A stretch of DNA of 64,000 nt. Origin: Favolaschia claudopus (lineage: Eukaryota > Basidiomycota > Agaricomycetes > Agaricales > Mycenaceae). The DNA lies in NCBI GenBank assembly GCA_037176885.1, contig JAWWNJ010000167.1:62001-126000 (forward strand), written 5' to 3'. Positions 10,426-20,399 of the stretch are shown here, one piece after another. The translations under genes were made by a program, and so were the position numbers. The notes under the pieces were generated by a model. That model searched no databases, was not told the DNA's origin, and saw only the letters and a list, made by a program, of their open reading frames with translations. Positions within the stretch are counted from its first letter, which is position 1; the number at the start of each line of letters is the position of its first letter.

Positions 10426-10875
10426 ATGGCACGGAGCCTTCGTGAGCGACATTGCTGGCTGATTGTGAATGGGAAGAAGCTCGTTGTGATTGGGGCGCGC
10501 CGTTCCAGGCGACGAGAAGGGTCCGAGTTCGGCGTGGAGTCGTTGTCAGTCTTTTCATCCTTCTGGCGACGGGGACGCGTATGCTGACGGTGGTGGCACC
10601 CAGCGCTCTTCCAAACGACCCCCATCTGCGAAGAACACCACCGCACGACTGGCGTTAGTTCAGGCCTTCAGTCGGTGGGTCCTGACTCTTCGACTCTTGC
10701 CCTATCAGGCTCTTCTCCTCGTACATGCCACCTACTAACACGTCGCGTCAGCTTCCAATAGCAGCGCTCCCGCGAAGACCATCATACGCGTGGCGGGCAG
10801 GCTTGGGAGGAAGAAGAAGCAGAAGCAAAGCAGACGAGGGAAGGCGTAATCGAGGGTGGCGGTGAGTTTTTGTCT
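10426..10875 (+). pseudogene. Decayed copy of the first exons of the BCS1-like ATPase gene
   Basis: The segment aligns by eye with the start of the gene at 23810. Shared blocks include CCTTCGTGAGCG, GAAGCTCGT followed by a TATTGG/GATTGG block, TCGGCGTGGAGTC, a CGGTGGGTCCT exon/intron boundary, and GCAGCGCTCCCGCGAA followed by CTTGGGAGGAAGA. Both coding and intron sequence are retained, so it is a DNA-level duplicate rather than a retrocopy. Indels break the frame throughout. Similarity fades after about 10875. Confidence 0.6.
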
Positions 10876-13800
10876 CTTTCAGCCCCCCGCCCCAGGCTGC
10901 GCACTGCGCCCTTCGTCTCTCGGTCACCCTTCATCTCTTTGCCTACGCCCACGCTCATGCTTACCCGGGTTCGCAGATCATCTCTCTCCAACGCCCTTCT
11001 CGGCGCATGACGCCTCGACCGCGAGCCAGGAGACGTGTCTTAGCAATGGAATGGGGTTTGCCGGTACAAAGGTGCGTGTTTCCTGTTTTCCATGTCTCTC
11101 GTCTGGGGTGTTTCGTGCCTATTGCTATTGCAAAGAAGAAGAGAGGGTGCTCGGTATACAGCTCCGTGACCGGTTGTTGGAGAGCTGCATGGTGTCGTCT
11201 CGGTGCTTGGGGAGAACGAGTAGGGGGCATGGATGAAGTGTGCTGGCTTTGAATTGTGCTTCCCGTCGTCGGATGAGGTTGGGACGACGGTGTATGCGTC
11301 ACGCTGGGTGTCGGGATTGGGATTGGGATTGGGGGATGCAATACGGCTTGCGGGCATCGACGGTGTCAGAGTCCGCCGATACCGACCAGTTCCTCTGTGC
11401 TTATCTTGGATCTTCATCTGCGAGCTCTGCGATGCATACTCACGAGGACGAGGAGATGTGTCCCCTGTGCTGCTCTCGTGCTGTGGTGGAGGCGGAAAAT
11501 GGCATGGGTCGTCGTCTTTCGTTCCGCGTTCTATTAATGAATGAGGGAAGGCCGAGGACGAGAGCGGATTCAGGGACTCGGCGCGTATGCATTCCGTTCC
11601 TCTCGTGGTCATCCGATGGCCTGGGGACTCGCCTCGGACGTAGGTGCTCGGCCGACTCGACGGGAACAACCTTTGTGGCGCATCGCACTCCACCCCGGCA
11701 GGCAGGAGTTGTCTTCGAGCGGGGAAGGGAGTTTCAAAGTGGGAGTCGGCCTGTGCTTGACCGTCGAATGGTCTTTTCTTCTTGCATGCATCCGTCGCGA
11801 AGGGGAAGATAGTGTATGAGTATAGCTGGCATCTAGGCTCGGACGTGGAGGTGTTGGTGCGTCTTGAGGAGGATGGCGAGGGGCGGGGTGGGGTGTGCCC
11901 GCTTTGTTCCTGCTTTTCGTTGTGCGAGATTGGGATGATGGAGTATGCGTCAGGATAGGTATCGGGATTGGGATTGGGGTGGAGCTGGGGATGGGATTGG
12001 CGGAATACATGCGGGCATCGATGGCGCCCAGGGTCCTCCGGCTGTTCAGCCGAAGGGGTGAACGTGTTCTGCGGTGGAGTGGGACGTCTATAGCGTCGGC
12101 ACGTAGCTCTGTCGTCCAGCCATCCATATTCACCGTTGTCTTTCTTCTCGTGCCCCTCCCAATCGCAATTGCGATATCCCTCCCATTGACCGGTCTATCT
12201 CACAGTCTTACTGTTTTCTCCCATTTGTTCTACCGACTGTCTTGCCGTCGACCATCAGCCCTACCTTTCCTGCCTCCTCGGTTCCTTTCCTTCTCCCACT
12301 CTGCTACTATCTTCTCTACTCTGACTGACTCCTCCCCTCCAGTCCCCTCGCAAGCCCGCTCCTCCAACCACTCTTTGCTCCGACCCCCGGTCGCTCCTCT
12401 CACGTCGCCTTCCTCTAGCATTGACATCAACAGCAGCAACTCTGCGGCTGCGGTGGACGAGGCAGCGGCGGACAGCGACAATAAATACCGAGCGAGCTGC
12501 GCAAGCCGCGAGTGATGAGAGCGCTCGCGCCTGGGTCTGTATCCTCTCCACGTTCCTCATCTTCTCTCCCCCCACACCCCTTTTCCCTTTCTCCCTCTTC
12601 CGGCGAATAGGGAGTTCTCATACATACCCGCTCGCCGCCGTCTCTCTCTCTTTTCCCCCCGTCCCGAGTCCCGCTTCCAGCTTCCCGTCGGGCTTCTGCC
12701 CTCGAGTGGGGTTGACCTCCCGTTGTATCGACCTGGTAGCGAGGTGGGACGGTGCGGGTGGCGTCGAGTCGAGTCGAGGCAATTCAAGTTACTCAAGCTT
12801 GGGAGATGCGCCGGCGACGGTCAGTCAATTCGAAGTCGATGGCTCGCCGCCGAGATTCACATCGCTGTTATGGCTGTCTTCACACCGTGCGTCGGCGACT
12901 CATCGATTCCTTCTTACTCGTCCGTATCAACGGATTGATGTGGGCGTCGAGTGGCGGGGAAGGTCGTCCGTTTGTTATGAGCCTGTACTTGCTTTGGGTG
13001 GTAGACTCAGAGGAGGCTGGACGGGGACGAGAAGAGAAGAGGTCGGGGATTGAGGCTAGGGTGTGCGGGTGTGTGCTGGCGTTGTTCTCGGTCGTGCGCG
13101 TGCGGAGTATGGGGTCGGGATTCGTGGTGGGATTAGGATTCGGCTTTGGGGAATCGGTAGCAGCTGGGCAACGGTATGGCTTGCAGGCGACGCGCCGCCA
13201 GGGCCACCGCTGGTACCACCCAGATGCCCCCAGTCCCTCCAGATCTGGATCTTGATCTTCGAGCCTGCGACGCTCGCTACTGAGGACGGCGGGGAGGGTA
13301 TACATACGTGCGGTGTATCGTCCCTGCTGCGAATAAGGCCATGCCTCCTCGTTTTGATCCTTGTTATATGAATCGGCGAGGGAGCGAGAGCTGAGGACGA
13401 GAGGCGGGATGCAGGGGTGGGCGTGTATATGTTCCTGGACTGCTACTTACGGCGCTTGAGGAATGCGTCCTACGCTCGAGCCTCACACGGACGAGGATGT
13501 TGGGTGGCAGCTGGAGCCTGGGTGATGTTATGTAGAGTACATGGGTGATGCTCGAGCTTTCGATGCGTTTTGCGACGGGGTGGATTGCTGCAATGCCATA
13601 GCCGCTGGTTGCTCGACTGGCCTTCGTCGTCCACCCCTCGTCGCGTCAATATAGAGCGAATCAGTGGCGTCAGTACAGCGTATCCTTGTCTTCGCTGAAG
13701 CGTGAAGGAGACGGGCGCCGCACGAACACGTGACGTCCCGCGACACGTCTACATGCACAAATACTGCCCCATCGAACTCGGATTACCTCGTCTTGTGAGT

Positions 13801-13880
13801 TGTGTTGTGTATCAGCAGAAAGCAATCACCCAGCTCCATCGAGCGCGAGTCGAATGAGGTCAAAAAAGGGGATCGTTTCG
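10876..13880. other. GC-rich gene-free region with diverged repeats
   Basis: Long open frames occur on both strands and overlap one another, which is an effect of high GC rather than of genes; none shows a recognisable domain. A block with GTATGCGTCA, several GGGATTG units and TGCGGGCATCGA occurs at 11289-11370 and 11941-12030, with a weaker third version near 13100-13230. The region looks like amplified and mutated non-coding DNA. Confidence 0.45.
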
Positions 13881-13888
13881 AGAGTCCA

Positions 13889-13990
13889 AGCAACAACAAC
13901 TTGGTTCGAACAAGCAGGTTCCTGATTTCAATTTTCAATACCTCGAGTCGGCAATACGAGATTGGTGTATTTCAATACAGCCATGTTGAA
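13889..13990 (-). tRNA. Degenerate tRNA-like unit, copy G
   Basis: The T-arm half (GCTTG-TTCGAAC-CAAGT) is preserved on the minus strand, with an expanded spacer before the GTTGCT end. The 5' half is only weakly similar (ACATGG near 13980). A run of six T is present about 25 nt downstream on the minus strand. Confidence 0.3.
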
Positions 13991-14098
13991 ATTGGGTCTT
14001 CAGTGCTTCAGCTGTTGACTAGAGCAGTTGAACGATATTCATGTTCCACATTTCTACATAATTACTTCCAAGAAAAACAAAGAAACGGTAGGAATCAC

Positions 14099-16260
14099 TC
14101 ATCCCGAGTGCTCGTCATAGCTTGGTGGTGCTCCTGCTGCCTCCTCTTCACCGTGGTTCTGAGACGACACCAACCGCCTCATCTCCTCCCGAAAGTTCTG
14201 CAGTTCCACCAAGACCGGATCCGACATCCGCGTCGGCGCAGAAACGGAGACTGCTCTCCGAGCACGCGATTGCGTTTCCAAACCAACTCCGAGATTTAGA
14301 GTCTGTCGATTCTCGTGATTGTGCATGAGCACGCGATCGCGTTTCGACCTTAGAGTCGGGGACGTTGGGTTAGCGTGCATGCTGGAGGGGCCCTTGACTA
14401 CAAACGGGAGCACGGAAGAAGCAGGGGGATCGTCGCCAAGCGAGAGTGGAGTAATGATGGCTTTGAGAGCCTCGGTGCGTGATTTCAACTTTCGTTGTCG
14501 AAGGAAGAGGATCCGAAGCAGGATGAGGATACCGACGAATGATAGACCACCAAGCGATCCCAAGATTATCTTCCTCTTTGAGGAAGCTGAGGATGAAGTG
14601 CTTGGTGGAGTTGGCTTTGAATCTGCCACAGTTGAAATATTCGCTGAGTGAATGAAAATGATTCGGCACAATATACACTGCGTTCAAATCAACTCACGAG
14701 AGCCGCCCGCGATGGTCGACAACTCTGCAAACCCAACAGATGGCGGACTCTGCCGAAACACCGTATACACATTCTTCTGCATCTCGGCGTCAGGGAGGCA
14801 GCATTCGTGATGACTAGTTGATCGAACTCACAAGAAAAGAAATCCCGAAGAACCAATACGGTCTTGACGAATTGAAATTATCGAGCGCAAAAATTGCACC
14901 AAGACACAAGTTTTGTGTTCCAGATAAGGTCTCCAAGTTGAGATCGCCTGGGCTTATGCGCCAGACGCGTCCACCAAAAGATACAGTGACGTCCAGCTCC
15001 GTGTTGCATGCTACAATCGAACAAAATGCAGTAAGACATCATCATTGAGTTGCTAAGAATGAATCGCTCACGATATTGATAAGCCCACTGGGTGAAGCGG
15101 CCGCACTGGATCCCGGAACCGCAGCCCAGATAGCTCTGACATCGTCAGGCGGCCCTCCAATACTCATTGCCCCCACATTGAAAGCGGCAAGCTTCGTGCT
15201 ACTTGTTATATTAATCGCTTGACCTTGAATGCTGATTGCTAGAGACCATCCATCCATATATAATCAGTTCACTTTTCGAAAGCTTTCCAACAGACAGCAA
15301 ACCAACCTGACACATCCAACGACCAGAAACTCGACGACGGTCCGGTGAGGTTGAGGAACTCTATCTCGCCAGAGTAGAGCGAGGTATTCACTCCACCGAA
15401 CGTGAATACCCCGCCCGGCTCCTCTGTTTGCATGTTATCCGTCCCCGTGGAACGAGAAAGCCAAAATCCCATCTCGGGAGTAGCTGTCGCGTTGGTGGAT
15501 AGTATCGCCTGCCAAAAGGGTGTGATATTCCCCAAGTCACTCAGTCCGGGAAACGCTAGACCGAGTATCCCTGATAGTCCTCCGCTAAGTGCGATACCGG
15601 GAATCGTAGTGCCAACCACTGCAGGGGAGGTCCAAAGTAGATTATTAGCATACCTCGACGAAGGAGAGAGGTGGAACACAGCGCACGAAAAGTTTGTGAA
15701 GCAACCGAATAATTTCCCAAACGGATTGTTTCGTTGAACAAGAACCCGCGAACATCGCCTACGAGAAGTGATAGTGTGGATGGAGTAGTGGTGTTCACTG
15801 CGGAGGAGGATTTAGAATGATCGTAGAGCGGCAGCCCAGCAGGACATCCCGAGCAGGGAGAGCCCGCTACCCAAAGATCAGGTGTAGCAGAATCCAAGAT
15901 CAGTTTCAGCGGCTGCGGTCTGATGGGTGTTAGTCTGAATTTTGTGTTTGGGGAGAACGAGTATCATAAGTACGACTGACGGAGTTCCGATAGTGAGTTC
16001 AACGTAGTAAGAATGATAGAAACCCCCGGTGTACTTTGGACGCGGTCAGTTCAGCGATATCACGCACAACCGACGATACTTCGACTCACCTCATTGATTA
16101 TCCCAATGTCCTTCGAGCCATCCCGCCGTTCCATCGCCTGGCCCACTCCAATGTGGCCGTCGAAAATTGAACGCCGAGTCTTGTGTACCTGAAGACTGCA
16201 GTGTAACTGTGCCAGGGAGAAAGAGAAAAGAGACGATATGAAGGCGGCTAAGAGCAGCAT
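14099..16260 (-). CDS. Membrane-anchored aspartic-protease (A1) homologue with altered catalytic motifs
   Basis: The N-terminus MLLLAAFISSLFSFSLAQ is a signal peptide. The pepsin-fold region follows: YVELTIGTP, then LILDSATPDLWVAGS, LGLAFPGL, VFTFGGVN, and KLAAFNVGAMSIGGPPDD. Late in the protein come LCLGAIFALDNF, a VYTVFRQSPPSVGFAEL motif, a transmembrane helix (GSLGGLSFVGILILLRILF) and a cytosolic tail ending PPSYDEHSG. In active family members the two catalytic motifs read DTG/DSG; here they read DSA and NVG, so the second aspartate is missing. Exon 1 is 16260-16090, exon 2 16033-15981, exon 3 starts at 15919. Between INI (about 15075) and CNTELDVTV (about 15010) the obvious GTGAGC donor gives the wrong phase; a GTGCGG or GTGGGC donor slightly upstream restores it. 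Probably a catalytically dead, surface-anchored homologue. Confidence 0.78.
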
Positions 16261-17090
16261 CGAATTTTTCTGAGCATCCTTTCGCGGGTACGACGCGTCT
16301 TATACTGTATCAAGCGTACAAGCGAGCTGTGGCGGCAGGAGTTACTGCAATCTGTTGCATCTTGACGCGTCAGCGAGTTCCGCTGGCGGATATCCCTCGT
16401 AGTGCCATGAAGGGAAGAGGACTTTCCTTTTTAACTTTCAATCGGGGTTGTGGTCGAGCAAGTTGACCGCCGCTGCTCAATTCAGCCATTTGAAAAACTA
16501 TTTGAGAGCTTTAATCCGTCTTGGTCGCTTCAGGGAGAGACCAAGGTTCGTAAACCTGATCCACAATCAGGTGAAATGGCAGACCGCAGGTACGAGGAGT
16601 TTTGTATTCTAATGTCTGTTTATAAGAGACTAAGCGTTTGCTGCGTTTCAGTATTTCACTTACTTCACGAAAAACGCTGCCAACCCCTCATGATCAATCG
16701 ACCTCATCTGGCGAGGCAGGCAATCAGTCAAAAGTAAAGCTCTTGAGCATTTTATTTACTTCACGATCCACAAGAAAGCTTTCAGACGGCTCAATCGACT
16801 TCAGAGCAAGTTTGAGTCATGAGCCTGAGTCAGGTGTGACGCGAGGAGAACGAGATCCCCACTGGCAGGTCAACAACAGGTCAGCGTAGATGAGTAGGAC
16901 CGAGCTCAGTCGTGTAGCAAACAATTATCTTCCATGTCGGTAACGGGGAAAGAGAAAAGGTATTGGGTGCCGTAACGAGCCCAAATTGAAATACTCGGCA
17001 AACTCCGCCCATTTTTTCCAATGATAGAGTAACCCTAACCCTAGAAGTCACCGCACAGACCAAGTGTGACAATGTGACCTGCTCTTCTGT
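16261..17090. other. Intergenic region, promoter side of two genes
   Basis: No gene is seen. It holds TAACCCTAACCCTAGA at about 17031-17046, two telomere-type hexamers. The same motif occurs in inverse orientation at about 47876, because both lie inside the duplicated MYND segment. Confidence 0.4.
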
Positions 17091-17098
17091 CCTGAACT

Positions 17099-17848
17099 TA
17101 GGGCTGCCACCCGTGCCCGTGACGGGCACGGCCGTGGATTCAACGGCTATTTCACGGTACGGGCCGTGCTCAACACGGCCGTCGAAGATGATTTCAAGTC
17201 TCGAACGGCACGGCACGGTTAACGGCACGGCCGTTGCGGCCGTAACGGCGGTATGCGATGTCTTTCTGCTGGATTTCTTGAACTGAATGTCCGAAAGGGA
17301 GCCCTGAATGACATGGTATCGTTGCTGCACGCCTCGATTAGCTGTTTCAAGAATTTTCAATAAAAAATGAACTCACAGAGTCACAGGTGACTCGCAGATT
17401 GTTGAATAGAAGAAACAAATCATGTTTGAAGGTGTGTTCATGGTTCTCAGAGTTCTACGAGAATAAAAAATACAGTCGCCGTCTCTCAGAAGTCGCTAAG
17501 AATTAAAATTACGCGACTCACCGTCTCGCATCAGGGAACTCGGCACCCTCCGGGACGCCTCGAAGCAGCTCGGTAACTATTTTTCTGCTGAGAACGTAGT
17601 TCTCGAGCTTTCAGTAGCAATCAAGCCACACTGTTACTACCCTCAGGAGCTGAATTAACGACTCTTGGGGTACATCAAAGCTCACCCGTCGCACGGCCGT
17701 GACGGCCGTCGCTCGACGGCCCGTGTGCTGTGCAAGCCGTACCGTAGCCGTGCCGTGCTGGAGATTCGAAAATGGCCAACGGAACGGGCACGGCAGCCGT
17801 CCCACGCTTGCCGTCGAGCCGTGCCAACGGTAACGGGCGGCAGCCCTA
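17099..17848. mobile_element. 750-bp non-autonomous hAT-type element with 8-bp target-site duplication
   Basis: The ends are TAGGGCTGCC at the left and GGCAGCCCTA at the right, a perfect 10-bp terminal inverted repeat, with further matching subterminal ACGGC/GGCACGG arrays. The flanks are CCTGAACT at 17091-17098 and CCTGAACT at 17849-17856, an 8-bp duplication typical of hAT elements. There is no transposase frame inside. The paralogous MYND promoter near 47820-47870 has a single CCTGAACT and no insert, so it acts as the unoccupied site. Insertion lies 4 bp from the start codon of the MYND gene at 17860, so it displaces that gene's promoter. Confidence 0.88.
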
Positions 17849-17859
17849 CCTGAACTCTC

Positions 17860-19538
17860 ATGAGAATTCTGTTTCCCCTACCCCAGGATGCACTCAACGA
17901 TCCAGTCAAATGGAACGCTGACTGGGAACTCTTCATTAACAGGGAGTTTGCTCAACCCAATGGCCCCGCCTTTTGCTTCAATATCGCGCTGGAAGCATTG
18001 CGGGACTCTCAGAATGGCCTCAGAGACAAGCTTGAAGATTGTCAGACTCTCTTCAGGAGCACCTGCGCGATCCAGTGCAGTCTAACACGCGAAGCCCTCG
18101 ATCACTTTGCTGACGACAATTTCGAAAAGAAATGGATGCTGGCCGGGCCGGATGAGCGGGACAGGCATATTCTTGGTGCGATGACCGCCGTTTGCTCTAA
18201 AGCACGGAATCTTCATGATGCTCGTTCGTACTGTCCCGAGATACGCCTGATGTCTTTGTCCCGCGATGGGAAGGTTTTTCTGGCCCTTCTCAAGTGCGTA
18301 ATGCTCGAAGATGCGTCGTTCATCCCGACCGAGCCAAATTCCATCCCCAATGCAGCTTGGGACGCGTTCGCCGGAATCCAGAAGCTGTCCAGTGAGGGAG
18401 ATGAAGAAAGAATTGTTCTCGCCACTACGCTGCTTTTGCGGACGAAGTTGATCTGTATGTTCCACTTTTGTGCCGACCACCATCATCGACTGATACGAAT
18501 TACCGTTAGCTCTTATCGTTCATTTCACAATGCGATCTTTCTTCGGGGAAGAAGCCCCTTCAATCAACGTTCAAAAGCTAGACCATAAGCCGCAGCGTGC
18601 ATCACCTCGGCCGGAATTGATAGAAGTTGTAGGTGCTAAGGCAGCGAAGGCTCGCATGAAGGAGGAAAAGGCCGGTGCGATGGATATGTATCGCGAACAG
18701 CTGGATATCTGCTCGTATGCAGGCTGTGCTAAGACCGCTTCCAAACCCTCTGTCCGATTTTCTCGATGTACGAGGTGTGCCAAGATTGAGCGGTCTGTTC
18801 CGTACTGTTCTCGGTTGGTTTGCATCATTTCTGACCACCCTCATTATATAATATCTTATTCGCATAGGGAGTGCCAGCGGGCGGACTGGAAGGGCCCCCA
18901 CAAAGCGATATGCGGGAGGGCTCTCGATTTCGATTCCGTCTCTGAAGTCGCGGAGCATCCCACTCACGGTCCATCTTCCCGGCCTCACATTGGTCTACCC
19001 GTCAACGGGTTCAAGCGCAGCATCCTCCTTGTCCACCAGGTTACCCAGCTCAACCTCAACCCCACTGTCGACTACTACCTCTGGAACGTCGACAATGAAC
19101 TCAAGACCCTTGATTTCGGCCCCGACTCGTACCCGCACTTCAAATTCCGAGAAATTCGCGAGGGGGCGATGACGACGGGTGATCCTCTACAAGTCGCCGT
19201 GATAGCGCATTCGCTGTGTATCTTTTTTTCGTCGGACCGTATGCAGGATAAGATGGGTGTTACGCCGGAGACGATTGTTGCGCAGATGGTGAGAGAGTAT
19301 GGGATTGAGACTGATGATATGAAGAAGCAGGTGCTTGAGATGCAGATGGCGCAGGATTACGATCCTTTGCATCGACCGTGCGTGTTCCTCTTCCGTTTCG
19401 TGCTTTTGGGTTCAGGGCACCTTTGGGCTGACGGTGTATTGCAGCCCGCTTTTTTGGGGAGCTCCACTTCCTGTATGGGAAAACGACAATGGAGTTTGGA
19501 AGTGGTCCGAGACTCGTGTAACTTTCAATTCACCGTAG
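17860..19538 (+). CDS. MYND-type zinc-finger protein (copy 1)
   Basis: The protein has an N-terminal part specific to this family (LFPLPQDALNDPVKWNADW, then CSKARNLHDARSYCPEIRL). A second segment starts MRSFFGEEAPS, followed by a MYND finger with the usual Cys/His ligands: CSYAGC, RCTRC, YCSRECQRADW and H-x3-C in PHKAICG. The C-terminal region contains YYLWNVDNE and ends PLFWGAPLPVWENDNGVW. Introns interrupt it at about 18454-18509, 18815-18868 and 19379-19445; each junction keeps frame. MYND fingers usually bind proline-rich partners; the role of this family is unknown. Two relatives lie at 46156-47824 and from 62865. A hAT element sits directly upstream, so expression may be altered. Confidence 0.82.
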
Positions 19539-19855
19539 ACGAATTCCAGTGAACGATCTTACGAAGGATTTGATTTGTACAGTAGTATGTAATTTGTATG
19601 TTTTTCTTGAATTCATTGACTCATTCACGCATGAAACTATTACGCTGAGCAACGATGATCACAGCCCAGTGATACGTAGCCTTCCTTGATTCGGGTTGTG
19701 ATTGGTAGAAGTGGGGAACCGGAAGTACGATCAATCACAAAGGAAAAGCAAGTCATCAAAAACTCGAATTTAAAAGCGAATTGAAATCTGCAGATCTGTC
19801 GGTGAAGCAGAAACGAGTTGAACCAAAAAGATCAGCAACTCTCTATCGAAATCAT

Positions 19856-19945
19856 GGCAACAGCTTGCTTCGAACAAGCGATCTCCGGAATGCTACTTAG
19901 AAGATATTGTCAGTGAATGTGAGTTCGGCGCATCAGCTTGGCTTG
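19856..19945 (-). tRNA. Degenerate tRNA-like unit, copy H
   Basis: The T-arm is GCTTG-TTCGAAG-CAAGC on the minus strand, followed by TGTTGCC, and the CCGGA anticodon-stem half is kept. The 5' half is eroded (CCAAGCTGATGCGCC). A run of five T is about 30 nt downstream. Confidence 0.3.
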
Positions 19946-20140
19946 GTATTGAGTACTATGATTCGCAAAAGAAGAGGCGGGATGGGCGCAACAATGGCGT
20001 AGGCTTGGATCGATTGCGACGGGTAGAAGTCGGGAACTAAGTCACAAATGAGAAGTAAATCATGAATTTTCGAAAGCGAATTCAACTACTTAGCAGGAAT
20101 GGGTTGAACAAAAAAAAAATCGATATCTCGCAGTGGCAAT

Positions 20141-20240
20141 GGGAACGGCTTGCTTCGAACAAGCGATTTCCGGAGATTTGGATGCCAGTTGGACGTGGAT
20201 ATGCCAGTTTGACGGACGAGCTTGATTTAGGTATCGAGTA
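20141..20240 (-). tRNA. Degenerate tRNA-like unit, copy I
   Basis: It has the same T-arm as copy H (GCTTG-TTCGAAG-CAAGC) followed by CGTTCCC, and keeps TCTCCGGAAATC of the anticodon arm. The 5' half is not clearly recognisable. A run of ten T lies about 25 nt downstream on the minus strand. Confidence 0.3.
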
Positions 20241-20399
20241 CCTGGTACGAACTTCGAAAGAAAAGAAAAAGACGGATGGCTTCAAGTTGGATTGAATCAG
20301 CATGAGTAAGTGGAATTAATGTCGGTTCAGTAGTAAGTACTACTGCCGATCTTGAATGCAATTGCGAGACCGGGCTGGTGGGGATTTGAAGAGCCTGAG

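Larger units (their letters stand above)
17030..19690 (+). repeat. Segmental duplication, plus-strand copy (MYND gene and flanks)
   Basis: Promoter, coding exons, introns and part of the 3' flank match, in inverse orientation, the segment at about 46010-47890. Shared non-coding blocks include GTGTGACAATGTGAC upstream and a 3' flank with GAATTCATTGACTC and ACTATTACGCTGAGC. The hAT element is absent from the other copy. Confidence 0.75.
19700..20300. repeat. Two tandem units of about 285 bp, each carrying a tRNA-like unit
   Basis: The blocks around 19720-19950 and 20040-20240 share a GGGAAC start, an AAATCATGAATT-like stretch, AAAGCGAATT, GAACCAAAAA/GAACAAAAAA and the TTGCTTCGAACAAGCGAT T-arm, offset by about 285 bp. 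A further shortened remnant (GCGAGACCGGG...GCTGGTGGGG) lies near 20365-20390. Confidence 0.5.

Noticed and set aside
10340..10460. Eleventh tRNA-like unit (GCAACGGC... CATTGCTGG)
   Set aside because: The T-arm is absent, and the right part aligns with the BCS1 remnant instead.
10856..13371. Long overlapping open frames on both strands of the GC-rich region
   Set aside because: They overlap each other on opposite strands, have Arg/Ser/Pro-biased composition, and show no domain or intron logic. High GC explains them.
17031..17046. Subtelomeric or internal telomere signal
   Set aside because: Only two hexamers, repeated at 47876 because of the segmental duplication; too short to mean a telomere.
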